A stretch of 64,000 nt of DNA from Streptomyces silvae (GTDB taxonomy: Bacteria > Actinomycetota > Actinomycetes > Streptomycetales > Streptomycetaceae), in contig NZ_JAERUC010000143.1 of the NCBI RefSeq assembly GCF_016745505.1, forward strand, positions 1 through 64,000, written 5' to 3'. Under the pieces are notes generated by a model. The model was not told the DNA's origin, ran no database searches, and worked only from the letters and a program-made list of their open reading frames with translations. Below, in pieces: positions 45,983 through 54,272 of the stretch. The position numbers and the translations under genes are program-made. Within the stretch, counting starts at the first letter, position 1. Every line of letters begins with the position of its first letter.

Positions 45983-46938
45983 CGCGCCCTGCGCTCCTCG
46001 TCGTGGTCGAGGAAGGCCGCCTCGAAGGAGTTGCGGGCCAGGGTGCGCAGCTGCTCCTGGTCCAGGCCGAGCGCCTCGTGCACGGCGTGGAAGGTGTCTC
46101 CGACGTAACCGCCGAAGTAGGCGGGGTCGTCGGAGTTCACCGTGCAGAGCAGCCCCGCGTCCATCATGGAGCGCAGCGGGTGCTGCTCCAGTACGTCGAT
46201 GGCGCGCAGCCGTACGTTGGAGAGCGGGCAGAGCGTCAGCGGGATCCGCTCGGAGACCAGCCGGTCCACCAGCTCCGCGTCCTCCATGCAGCGCAGCCCG
46301 TGGTCGATGCGTTCGACGCCGAGGACGTCCAGGGCCTCCCGGATGTACTCGGGCGGGCCCTCCTCACCGGCGTGGGCGACCTTGCGCAGGCCGAGGGCCG
46401 TGGCGGCCGCGTACACCTCGCGGAACTTCGCGGGCGGGTGTCCGACCTCCGCCGAGTCGAGACCCACGGCGCTGATGCGGTGCAGATACGGCTTCGCGGC
46501 CTCCAGGGTCTCCAGCGCGGACTCGGCGGACTTGTCGCGCAGGAAGCACATGATCAGCTGGGTGGAGATGCCGTGCGTCTCCTCGCTGCGGTCCAGCGCC
46601 CGGCCGAGCCCCTCGATCACGGTGCCGATCGGGACGCCGCGGTCGGTGTGGGCCTGCGGGTCGAAGAAGATCTCCGCGTGCCGGACGCCCTGGGCGGCGG
46701 CGCGGGCGAGGTAGGCGTCGGCCAGTTCGGCGAAGTCCTCCTCGGTGCGCAGGACCGCCATCAGGGCGTAGTAGAGGTCGAGGAAGCTCTGCAGGTCGTC
46801 GAAGAGGTAGGCGGTGCGCAGCTCTTCGGTGTCCGCGTAGGGCAGGTCCACGCCGTTGCGGGCGGCGAGGGCGAAGGCCAGCTCGGGTTCGAGGGTCCCC
46901 TCGATGTGGAGGTGGAGTTCGGCTTTGGGGAGGTGCAC
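45946..46938 (-). CDS. Adenine/adenosine deaminase, adenine-deaminase (Aah1) type
   Basis: A 330-residue zinc deaminase. The N-terminal metal site is LPKAELHLHIEGTLEPELAFALAARNG, HAGEEGPPEYI holds the third His and catalytic Glu, and VNSDDPAYFGGYV the final Asp. The segments FLDLYYALMAVLRTEEDF and EIFFDPQAHTDRG are those of the adenine deaminase subfamily (fungal Aah1, Pseudomonas PA0148) rather than true adenosine deaminases, which suggests adenine as substrate. The GTG at 46938 is the start; rnz lies 10 bases upstream on the same strand. Confidence 0.87.
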   Translation of the reverse strand: MHLPKAELHLHIEGTLEPELAFALAARNGVDLPYADTEELRTAYLFDDLQSFLDLYYALMAVLRTEEDFAELADAYLARAAAQGVRHAEIFFDPQAHTDRGVPIGTVIEGLGRALDRSEETHGISTQLIMCFLRDKSAESALETLEAAKPYLHRISAVGLDSAEVGHPPAKFREVYAAATALGLRKVAHAGEEGPPEYIREALDVLGVERIDHGLRCMEDAELVDRLVSERIPLTLCPLSNVRLRAIDVLEQHPLRSMMDAGLLCTVNSDDPAYFGGYVGDTFHAVHEALGLDQEQLRTLARNSFEAAFLDHDEERRARYLSEVEAYAFD

Positions 46939-46948
46939 GGTGTTCTCG

Positions 46949-47857
46949 TTACGTGTGGCGGGTGGGTACCGGGACCCTGATCAGGTCCTGGGCGATGGTC
47001 AGTTCACCTTCGTAGCCGGCTGCCCTGGCCTGGCGTTCGAAGGCGTCGGGGTCGGTGTAGCGCTGGGAGAAGTGCGTCAGCACGAGGTGCCGTACGCCCG
47101 ACTCCTTCGCCACCCGGGCCGCCTGTCCTGCGGTGAGGTGGCCGTGGTCGGCGGCGAGCTTTCCGTCCTCGTCGAGGAACGTCGACTCGATGACCAGCAT
47201 GTCGCATCCCTCGGCGAGCGCGAACGCGCCGTCGCAGAGCCGGGTGTCCATGACGAACGCGAAGCGCTGTCCGCGGCGGGTCTCGGAGACTTCTTCCAGC
47301 GGGGTGCCGCGCAGGGCCCCCTCGCGCTGGATCCGTCCGACGTCGGGCCCGCCGATGCCGTGCTCGGCCAGCTTCGCGGGCAGCATGCGCAGCCGGTCGG
47401 GCTCGGTGAGGCGGTAGCCGTAGGACTCGACCGGGTGCGAGAGCCGGTGGCTGTCCAGGGTGTACGCGCCGGTGGTGGCGAGGACGCCGTCGGCGGCGAC
47501 CGGGGCCTCGGTCAGCTCGACGGACTCGCGGTAGGCGGTCGCGTACCGGAGCCGGTCGAAGAAGCGCTGCCCGCTCGCCGGGAAGTGGACGGTGACGGGG
47601 TGCGGGACCTGGTCGAGGTTGATCCGCTGGATCACCCCCGCCAGACCGAGCGAGTGGTCGCCGTGGAAGTGCGTGACGCAGATCCGGTCGATGTCATGAG
47701 CGGCGACGCCCGCCCGCAGCATCTGACGCTGGGTCCCCTCGCCCGGGTCGAAGAGGATGCCCTCCCCGTCCCAGCGCAGCAGATAGCCGTTGTGGTTGCG
47801 GTGACGGGTCGGCACCTGGCTGGCGGTGCCGAGGATCACGAGCTCGCGTACGGACAC
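46949..47857 (-). CDS. rnz: Ribonuclease Z
   Basis: A 302-residue metallo-beta-lactamase-fold endonuclease for tRNA 3' processing. The N-terminal LVILGTASQVPTRHRNHNGYLLRWDGEGILFDPGEGTQRQM is typical, zinc ligands are THFHGDHSLGL, with further His/Asp in AFVMDTRLCDG and LTHFSQRYTD. The GTG start at 47857 is followed directly by the conserved first strand. It lies 15 bases downstream of the HIT gene. Confidence 0.92.
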   Translation of the reverse strand: MSVRELVILGTASQVPTRHRNHNGYLLRWDGEGILFDPGEGTQRQMLRAGVAAHDIDRICVTHFHGDHSLGLAGVIQRINLDQVPHPVTVHFPASGQRFFDRLRYATAYRESVELTEAPVAADGVLATTGAYTLDSHRLSHPVESYGYRLTEPDRLRMLPAKLAEHGIGGPDVGRIQREGALRGTPLEEVSETRRGQRFAFVMDTRLCDGAFALAEGCDMLVIESTFLDEDGKLAADHGHLTAGQAARVAKESGVRHLVLTHFSQRYTDPDAFERQARAAGYEGELTIAQDLIRVPVPTRHT

Positions 47858-47872
47858 GGGTTGAGGGCCCGC

Positions 47873-48232
47873 CTAGCCGGGGGGCCACTGCATCCCGCGC
47901 CCGCCCAGGACGTGGGCGTGCGCGTGGAAGACGGTCTGGCCCGCACCCGCACCGGTGTTGAGCACGATGCGGTAGCCGGTCTCCGTGAGCTTCTCGTCGG
48001 CGGCGACCAGGCCGGCCTCACGCAGCACGTCGGCGGCGGCCTGCGGGTCGCCCGCCGCGAGCGAGGCGGCGTCCGGGTAGTGCGCCTTGGGGATGACCAG
48101 GACGTGGCTGGGGGCCTGGGGGTTTATGTCGCGGAAGGCGACGGTCGTCGCGCTCTCGCGGACGATGGTCGCCGGGATGTCCCCGGTAACGATCTTGCAG
48201 AACAGGCAGTCGGTCTGCGGTTCTCCCGCCAT
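47873..48232 (-). CDS. Histidine triad (HIT) nucleotide-binding protein
   Basis: A 119-residue HINT-type hydrolase. C-x2-C (CLFCK) near the start and the catalytic HAHAHVLGGRGM (H-x-H-x-H) at the end define the family, which acts on adenosine phosphoramidates. It lies upstream of rnz on the same strand, between rsmE and rnz, an arrangement that is common in actinobacteria. Confidence 0.93.
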   Translation of the reverse strand: MAGEPQTDCLFCKIVTGDIPATIVRESATTVAFRDINPQAPSHVLVIPKAHYPDAASLAAGDPQAAADVLREAGLVAADEKLTETGYRIVLNTGAGAGQTVFHAHAHVLGGRGMQWPPG

Positions 48233-48314
48233 GGCCCGGCCTCCTAGGTCGTTCGGTCCTCGTGATCAGTACACCGGCATGCTATCCGTCCGCCCCGGCC
48301 AGGACGGGCGGCTG

Positions 48315-49058
48315 TCAGCTCCAGCGGCCGGTGCGTCCCATCAGCAGGGCCGCCGCGGCCGTCCCCGCGGTCGAGGTGCGCAGCACGCTGGGGCCGAGCC
48401 GGTACGGCGGCGCCCCCGCCTCGGCGAAGGCGGCCAGCTCCTGCGGCGAGACGCCGCCCTCCGGGCCCACGACCAGCACGATCGTGCCCTGCGTGGGGAG
48501 TTCGGCGGTGGCGAGCGGCTCGCTGCCGGTGTCCCGGTCCTCGTGCAGGACGCCCGCGAAGTCGGCCCCGGCCAGCAGGGCAGCGACCTGCCTGGTCGTC
48601 ATGGCGTCGGCCACCTCGGGGAACCGCACCCGGCGCGACTGCTTCCCCGCCTCGCGCGCGGTGCTGCGCCACTTGCCGAGGGACTTCAGGCCGCGGTCGC
48701 CCTTCCACTGCGTGATGCAGCGCGCGGCCTGCCAGGGCACGATCGCGTCGACGCCCGTCTCGGTCATCGTCTCCACGGCGAGCTCCCCCCGGTCGCCCTT
48801 GGGCAGCGCCTGGACGACGGTGATGTACGGGGTGGGCGCGGGCTCCTCGCGCACCGCCGTGAGCCCGACCACGAGCCGGTCCTTGCCCTCGGCGGCGCGT
48901 ACGACGCCCTCCGCCCAGCCGCCCCGCCCGTCGGTCAGGACGACGTCCTCCCCCGGGTTCAGCCGCTTCACGGACACGGCGTGCCGCCCCTCGGGGCCGT
49001 CCAGGACGAACTCCGGGCCGCCGGGCAGCTGTTCGACGACGAAGACCGGTGCCGTCAC
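48315..49058 (-). CDS. rsmE: 16S rRNA (uracil(1498)-N(3))-methyltransferase
   Basis: A 247-residue SPOUT methyltransferase that methylates U1498 of 16S rRNA. Motifs are the N-terminal PUA-like domain (GRHAVSVKRLNPGEDVVLTDG), QALPKGDRGELAVETMTETGVDAIVPWQAARC, and the trefoil knot VLVVGPEGGVSPQEL and LGPSVLRTSTAG. The start overlaps the nitronate monooxygenase stop by 4 bases. Confidence 0.94.
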   Translation of the reverse strand: MTAPVFVVEQLPGGPEFVLDGPEGRHAVSVKRLNPGEDVVLTDGRGGWAEGVVRAAEGKDRLVVGLTAVREEPAPTPYITVVQALPKGDRGELAVETMTETGVDAIVPWQAARCITQWKGDRGLKSLGKWRSTAREAGKQSRRVRFPEVADAMTTRQVAALLAGADFAGVLHEDRDTGSEPLATAELPTQGTIVLVVGPEGGVSPQELAAFAEAGAPPYRLGPSVLRTSTAGTAAAALLMGRTGRWS

Positions 49059-50128
49059 TGGGCACTCCTCACACTCACGGCCGCACGCGCGGCTTCCATT
49101 TCTGCGGCGAGCAGGCCCACGAGCTCACCGGCGGGCAGCTCGCGTGCCATCCGGTGCCCCTGGCCCGCCCACAGGGCCATGCCCTGGGCGTCCCCGGCCT
49201 TGGCGGCGGCCCTGCGCAGCCCGCTGGTCAGCTGGTGCACCTGCGGGTAGGCGGCGGGGGCGTACGGGCCGTGCTCCCGGACGAAGCGGTTGACCAGGCC
49301 GCGCGCGGGGCGGCCCGAGAAGGCCCGGGTCAGGGCCGTGGTCACGAACAGCGGGTTGGTCAGGGCCTGTTTGTGCAGCGGGTGCGCCCCGGACTCCGGG
49401 CACGGCAGGAACGCCGTACCGAGCTGGGCGGCGTCGGCCCCGGCGGCCAGGACGGCGGTGATCTGGGATCCGCGCATCAGCCCGCCGGCGGCGATGACCG
49501 GCAGCTGGACGGACTCGCGGATCTCGGTGAGCAGCGGGAGCAGCCCGGTGGCGGCGAGGCCGCCCTGCGGGTCGTCGCGGTGCGTGGACTGGTGGCCGCC
49601 CGCCTCGGTGCCCTGGACGCAGAGCGCGTCGGCGCCCGCCCACCGGGCGTTCCGCGCCTCCTGGGGCGAGGTGACCGTGACCACGGTCGAGGTGCCGGCC
49701 GCGGCGAACGCAGCGAGCACCTCGCGGGTGGGGCAGCCGAAGGTGAAGGAGACCAGGGGGACCGGATCCTCCAGCAGGATCGCGACCTTCGCCTCGTAGC
49801 CGTCGTCGCCGCTGGCGTCGGGGTCGCCGAGCGGGGTCTCGTACCAGGCGGCCTCACCGGCGAGCTGGTGCCGGTAGATCTCGACGGCGCCGGGGTCGGC
49901 GACCTGCGGCTGCGGCATGAAGAGGTTGACGCCGAAGGGCCCGCCGGTCAGCCTCCGCAGCTGCTCGACCTCGTTGTACATCCCGTCGGCCGTCTTGTAG
50001 CCGGCGGCGAGGAAACCGAGCCCTCCGGCCTCCGTGACGGCGGCGGCCAGCTCCGGCCGGGAGGCGCCGCCCGCCATCGGGGCCTGCACGATCGGGTACC
50101 GGCAGAGATCGGTCAGCGCCAAGGACAT
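49055..50128 (-). CDS. Nitronate monooxygenase family protein
   Basis: A 357-residue FMN TIM-barrel enzyme. PIVQAPMAGGASRPELAAAVTEAGGLGFLAAGY is the FMN-binding start; DALCVQGTEAGGHQS carries the catalytic His, and PVIAAGGLMRGSQITAVLAAGADAAQLGTAFL the phosphate-binding loop. It would oxidise nitronates such as propionate 3-nitronate, though some relatives are enoyl reductases. The start ATG is at 50128. It is coupled to rsmE by a 4-base overlap; no functional link is known. Confidence 0.9.
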   Translation of the reverse strand: MSLALTDLCRYPIVQAPMAGGASRPELAAAVTEAGGLGFLAAGYKTADGMYNEVEQLRRLTGGPFGVNLFMPQPQVADPGAVEIYRHQLAGEAAWYETPLGDPDASGDDGYEAKVAILLEDPVPLVSFTFGCPTREVLAAFAAAGTSTVVTVTSPQEARNARWAGADALCVQGTEAGGHQSTHRDDPQGGLAATGLLPLLTEIRESVQLPVIAAGGLMRGSQITAVLAAGADAAQLGTAFLPCPESGAHPLHKQALTNPLFVTTALTRAFSGRPARGLVNRFVREHGPYAPAAYPQVHQLTSGLRRAAAKAGDAQGMALWAGQGHRMARELPAGELVGLLAAEMEAARAAVSVRSAQ

Positions 50129-50203
50129 GACCGCATCGTGCCATGTCCCGGGGATCGTGCCGAATCAGCCCTTTCGTACGGCGGACGGGCCGCCGTGCAC
50201 ACG

Positions 50204-50238
50204 GCACCGCCCGCCGGTACGGGACCGGCGGGCGGTGC
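50204..50238 (-). terminator. dnaJ2 terminator
   Basis: A perfect 15-bp stem (50204-50218 with 50224-50238) and a 5-base loop lie 25 bases past the dnaJ2 stop. Confidence 0.8.
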
Positions 50239-50263
50239 GGTGACAGGGTGCGGCGGCCGGGGT

Positions 50264-51403
50264 TCAGCGGCCGTTGAAGGCGTCCTTCAGACGGGAGAAG
50301 AGCCCCTGCTGTCCCGGCTGGAACTGCCCGGTGGGCCGCTCCTCGCCGCGCAGCTTGGACAGCTCCCGCAGGAGGCGTTCCTGCTCGGGGTCCATCTTCG
50401 TCGGGGTCGTGACCTCGACGTGCACGATCAGGTCGCCGCGTCCGCCGCCGCGCAGGTGCGTGATGCCACGCCCGTGCAGCGGGACCGACTGGCCGGACTG
50501 GGTGCCCGGCCTGATGTCGATCTCCTCCAGCCCGTCGAGCGTCTCCAGCGGCACCTGGGTGCCGAGCGCCGCGGCGGTCATCGGGATGGTGACCGTGCAG
50601 TGCAGATCGTCGCCGCGCCGCTGGAACACGGCGTGCGAGAGCTCGTGGATCTCGACGTACAGGTCGCCGGCGGGGCCGCCGCCGGGGCCGACCTCGCCCT
50701 CGCCCGCGAGCTGGATCCGGGTGCCGTTGTCGACACCGGCGGGGATCTTCACGGTGAGGGTGCGCCGCGAGCGGATGCGGCCGTCACCGGCGCACTCGGG
50801 GCACGGGGTGGGCACGACCGTACCGAAGCCCTGGCACTGCGGGCAGGGCCGCGAGGTCATGACCTGGCCGAGGAAGGACCTGGTGACCTGGGAGACCTCG
50901 CCGCGGCCGCGGCACATGTCACAGGTCTGCGCGGAGGTGCCGGGTGCGGCGCCCTCGCCACTGCAGGTCGTACAGACGACCGCCGTGTCGACCTGGATGT
51001 CCTTGGTCGTGCCGAAGGCCGCCTCGGAGAGGTCGATCTCCAGCCGGATCATCGCGTCCTGGCCGCGCCGGGTGCGCGAACGGGGTCCGCGCTGCGACGC
51101 CGTCCCGAAGAACGCGTCCATGATGTCGCTGAAGTTGCCGAAGCCGCCGGCTCCGAAGCCTCCCGCGCCACCGCCGCCGCCCGACTGGGACAGCGGGTCG
51201 CCGCCGAGGTCGTAGACCTGCTTCTTCTGCGGGTCCGACAGCACCTCGTAAGCGGCGTTGATCTCCTTGAACCGCTCCTGGGTCTTCGGATCCGGGTTGA
51301 CATCCGGGTGCAGCTCGCGGGCGAGCCGACGGAATGCCTTCTTGATCTCGTCCTGAGATGCGTCGCGGCGCACGCCGAGTACGGCGTAGTAGTCCGTGGC
51401 CAC
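50264..51403 (-). CDS. dnaJ2: Chaperone DnaJ (second copy type)
   Basis: A 379-residue co-chaperone of DnaK. The J domain has HPDVNPD near residue 33, a Gly/Phe-rich linker (GGGGGAGGFGAGGFGNFSD) follows, and four zinc repeats are CTTCSGEG, CDMCRGRG, CPQCQGFG and CPECAGDG. Actinobacteria usually keep one dnaJ in the dnaK operon and this copy after hrcA. The GTG start directly follows the hrcA stop, so the two genes are translated together and share the CIRCE control. Confidence 0.94.
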   Translation of the reverse strand: MATDYYAVLGVRRDASQDEIKKAFRRLARELHPDVNPDPKTQERFKEINAAYEVLSDPQKKQVYDLGGDPLSQSGGGGGAGGFGAGGFGNFSDIMDAFFGTASQRGPRSRTRRGQDAMIRLEIDLSEAAFGTTKDIQVDTAVVCTTCSGEGAAPGTSAQTCDMCRGRGEVSQVTRSFLGQVMTSRPCPQCQGFGTVVPTPCPECAGDGRIRSRRTLTVKIPAGVDNGTRIQLAGEGEVGPGGGPAGDLYVEIHELSHAVFQRRGDDLHCTVTIPMTAAALGTQVPLETLDGLEEIDIRPGTQSGQSVPLHGRGITHLRGGGRGDLIVHVEVTTPTKMDPEQERLLRELSKLRGEERPTGQFQPGQQGLFSRLKDAFNGR

Positions 51404-52420
51404 TTACGACTCCGCCAGGATCTGTCCGACGTAACGTGCCACTGCGCGTACCGCTCCCATCGTTCCGGGGTAGTCCATGCGGGTCGGTCCGACCACGCCG
51501 AGTTTGGCGACTGCCTCGTCGCCCGAACCGTAGCCGACCGCGACGACGGACGTGGAGTTGAGGCCCTCGTGGGCGTTCTCGTGCCCGATCCGTACGGTCA
51601 TGCCTGAGTCCGTCGCCTCACCGAGCAGCTTCAGCAGCACGACCTGCTCCTCCAATGCCTCCAGCACCGGCCGGATCATCACAGGGAAGTCGTGCCCGAA
51701 GCGGGTGAGGTTGGAGGTGCCGCCGATGATCAGCCGCTCCTCCGTCTCTTCGACCAGAGTCTCGAGGAGGACGGAGAGCACCGTGGACACGGTTCCCCGG
51801 TCCTCGGTCTCGAAGGACTCCGGCAGGTCCTGCACCAGCTGCGGGACGTCCGCGAAGCGTCGTCCCACGACCCGGCTGTTGAGCCGGGCCCGGAGATCCG
51901 CCAGGGACGTGTCACCGAACGGTGCAGGGCAGTCGATCATACGCTGTTCGACCCGGCCCGTGTCCGTGATCAGGACGAGCATCAGCCGGGCCGGGGCCAG
52001 CGACAGCAGCTCCACGTGCCGGACCGTCGAACGGGTCAGCGAGGGGTACTGCACGACGGCGACCTGCCTGGTCAGCTGCGCGAGCAGCCGGACCGTGCGG
52101 CCCACGACGTCGTCGAGGTCGACCGCGCCGTCGAGGAAATTCTGGATGGCCCGGCGCTCCGGCGACGACAGGGGCTTGACGCCCGCGAGCTTGTCGACGA
52201 AGAGACGGTAGCCCTTGTCCGTCGGGATACGCCCCGCACTCGTGTGCGGCTGGGCGATGAAGCCCTCGTCCTCCAGCACCGCCATGTCGTTGCGCACGGT
52301 CGCCGGGGAGACCCCGAGGCTGTGCCGCTCCGTGAGCGCCTTGGAGCCGACGGGCTCCTCGGTGCCGACATAGTCCTGGACGATGGCGCGCAGCACTTCG
52401 AGTCTGCGTTCGCTGAGCAC
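51404..52420 (-). CDS. hrcA: Heat-inducible transcription repressor HrcA
   Basis: A 338-residue repressor that binds CIRCE. The N-terminal winged helix is ERRLEVLRAIVQDYVGTEEPVGSKALTERHSLGVSPATVRNDMAVLEDEGFIAQPHTSAGRIPTDKGYRLFVD. The core domain ends with DYPGTMGAVRAVARYVGQILAES. The GTG at 52420 has GGAGGT 8 bases upstream; a GTG 9 bases earlier is too close to it. A 9-9-9 CIRCE element lies 36 bases upstream, so it represses its own operon. Confidence 0.95.
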   Translation of the reverse strand: MLSERRLEVLRAIVQDYVGTEEPVGSKALTERHSLGVSPATVRNDMAVLEDEGFIAQPHTSAGRIPTDKGYRLFVDKLAGVKPLSSPERRAIQNFLDGAVDLDDVVGRTVRLLAQLTRQVAVVQYPSLTRSTVRHVELLSLAPARLMLVLITDTGRVEQRMIDCPAPFGDTSLADLRARLNSRVVGRRFADVPQLVQDLPESFETEDRGTVSTVLSVLLETLVEETEERLIIGGTSNLTRFGHDFPVMIRPVLEALEEQVVLLKLLGEATDSGMTVRIGHENAHEGLNSTSVVAVGYGSGDEAVAKLGVVGPTRMDYPGTMGAVRAVARYVGQILAES

Positions 52421-52456
52421 CGCGCACACCTCCAGCTGTGGTTCTTCGGCGTCTGC

Positions 52457-52483
52457 CTGGCACTCTGTGCGTTCGAGTGCCAG
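52457..52483. promoter_or_regulatory. CIRCE element of hrcA-dnaJ2
   Basis: CTGGCACTC (52457-52465), nine bases, GAGTGCCAG (52475-52483) is a perfect 9-9-9 inverted repeat, matching CIRCE (TTAGCACTC-N9-GAGTGCTAA) in its central seven bases. It lies immediately upstream of the hrcA start. Confidence 0.9.
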
Positions 52484-52585
52484 CAATCCCCCCGGTCAGT
52501 GTACGGGGGCGGGGTGGGCCCGGGGCAAGGGCGACCGGCCATGCCGTCGCGGGACCGCGCAGGTCGTTGCGGATAGCGTCGTCGT

Positions 52586-53308
52586 ATGGACGCCTCTTGG
52601 GAAGAGTTCGGCTGGGAGCGGTTGGGCAACGGTACGGGACGGCGGAGGCTTCCCGTCTGGGACGCGACCGCCGCACTGGTCGCCGGGACGGACGGTGTGC
52701 TGCTCTACGACACCGGCGCGACACTGCGGGAGGGGGTCGGGCTGCGCACCCAGGCGGAGGCGCTGCTGGGCCGGAGGGTGACGCATATCGCACTGAGCCA
52801 TCCGCACTTCGACCATGTGCTGGGCACCGCCGCCTTCTCCGGTGCGGAGGTCTACGGGGCGGTGGGCACGGCGGAACTCCTGGGAGGGGGCGCCGCCGAG
52901 CTGCGCGCCGACGCGCTGCGGCACGGGATGAGCGAGGCGGACGCCACGGCGTCCACGGACGCGCTGGTGGCCCCGCGGCACCAGGTCAGCGGCGAGTGGA
53001 CGCTCGATCTCGGCGGCGGCTTCCAGGTGCTGCTGGCCAATGTGGGGCCCGGCCACAGCGGTCACGACCTCGCGGTGCTGGTGCCGGGCTCCCCCGTCGT
53101 GGTGCTCTGCGGGGACCTCGTCGAGGAGTCCGGCGAACCGCAGGCGGGCCCGGACGCGGTCCCCTCGCACTGGCCGGCGGCGCTGGACCGGCTGCTGGAG
53201 CTCGGCGGCGAGGACGCGCTGTACGTGCCGGGGCACGGGGCGGTGGTGGACGCCGCGTTCGTACGGGCGCAGCGTGATCAACTGGCCGCCCGCTTCGGCG
53301 TGTCGTGA
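52586..53308 (+). CDS. Metallo-beta-lactamase-fold hydrolase
   Basis: A 240-residue MBL-fold protein. The metal motif is THIALSHPHFDHVLGTAAF (HxHxDH), with the later ligands in NVGPGHSGHDLAVL, VVLCGDLVEES and LYVPGHGAVVD. Substrate unknown. It is divergent from hrcA and separated by 25 bases from the DUF3097 gene, so it may be in one operon with it. Confidence 0.88.
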   Translation: MDASWEEFGWERLGNGTGRRRLPVWDATAALVAGTDGVLLYDTGATLREGVGLRTQAEALLGRRVTHIALSHPHFDHVLGTAAFSGAEVYGAVGTAELLGGGAAELRADALRHGMSEADATASTDALVAPRHQVSGEWTLDLGGGFQVLLANVGPGHSGHDLAVLVPGSPVVVLCGDLVEESGEPQAGPDAVPSHWPAALDRLLELGGEDALYVPGHGAVVDAAFVRAQRDQLAARFGVS

Positions 53309-53333
53309 AAGGGCCGCCGTTTATCGTCGTGCC

Positions 53334-54152
53334 ATGCGCAGCTACCAGCCGGATCTGACCCCGCCGTGGAAGAAGTCCGCCCCCGCCCCCGAGGTCCCCG
53401 CCGAGCCCGATCTGGTCGCCGAGGAGGCCGTCACCGGTTTCTGCGGGGCGGTGATCCGGTGCGAGAAGACGGCCCAGGGGCCCACGGTCACGCTGGAGGA
53501 CCGCTTCGGCAAGCACCGGGTCTTCCCGATGGAGCCGCGCGGCTTCCTGCTGGAGGGCAGGGTGGTCACGCTGGTGCGCCCGTCGGCCGGCGGCCCCGCC
53601 CGGCCCTCGCGTACGGCCTCCGGTTCGGTGGCGGTCCCCGGGGCGCGGGCCCGGGTGGCGCGGGCGGGACGGATCTACGTGGAGGGCCGGCACGACGCCG
53701 AGCTCGTCGAGCGGGTCTGGGGCGACGACCTGCGCATCGAGGGCGTGGTGGTGGAGTACCTGGAGGGCGTCGACGACCTTCCGGCGATCGTGCGGGAGTT
53801 CGCGCCCGGCCCGGACGCCCGGCTCGGCGTCCTGGTCGACCACCTGGTGCCCGGTTCCAAGGAGTCCCGGATCGCCGCCCAGGTCACCGACGCGCACGTG
53901 CTGGTGGTGGGACATCCGTACATCGACGTGTGGGAGGCCGTGAAGCCGTCCTCCGTGGGCATCCCCGGGTGGCCGGTGGTGCCGCGCGGCCAGGACTGGA
54001 AGACGGGCGTGTGCCGGGCGCTGGGCTGGCCGGAGAACACGGGCGCGGCCTGGCAGCACATCCTGTCCAAGGTCGGCACGTACAAGGACCTGGAGCCTCA
54101 ACTCCTCGGCCGGGTCGAGGAATTGATCGACTTCGTCACCCTTCCCGCCTGA
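53334..54152 (+). CDS. DUF3097 family protein
   Basis: A 272-residue protein typical of actinobacteria. The core RIYVEGRHDAELVERVWGDDLRIEGVVVEYLEGVDDL resembles a TOPRIM-like fold with an acidic signature (EGRHDAE; later VDHLVPGSKESRIA). It may be a nuclease or nucleic-acid protein, but function is not known. The ATG at 53334 is followed by the conserved SYQPDLTPPWKK. Its position after the MBL gene and before the large membrane protein is, as I recall, conserved in Streptomyces. Confidence 0.85.
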   Translation: MRSYQPDLTPPWKKSAPAPEVPAEPDLVAEEAVTGFCGAVIRCEKTAQGPTVTLEDRFGKHRVFPMEPRGFLLEGRVVTLVRPSAGGPARPSRTASGSVAVPGARARVARAGRIYVEGRHDAELVERVWGDDLRIEGVVVEYLEGVDDLPAIVREFAPGPDARLGVLVDHLVPGSKESRIAAQVTDAHVLVVGHPYIDVWEAVKPSSVGIPGWPVVPRGQDWKTGVCRALGWPENTGAAWQHILSKVGTYKDLEPQLLGRVEELIDFVTLPA

Positions 54153-54272
54153 TGTCCCCGGGCGGTTGAGGAGGATCCGGTACCGATCCCCGTGAACTCC
54201 TGCGGCGCACCCGCACCATCCGTTATTGAGAGATGACGGCAGGGCCGGACGCGGCGGAAGGCACGGGGGCGG

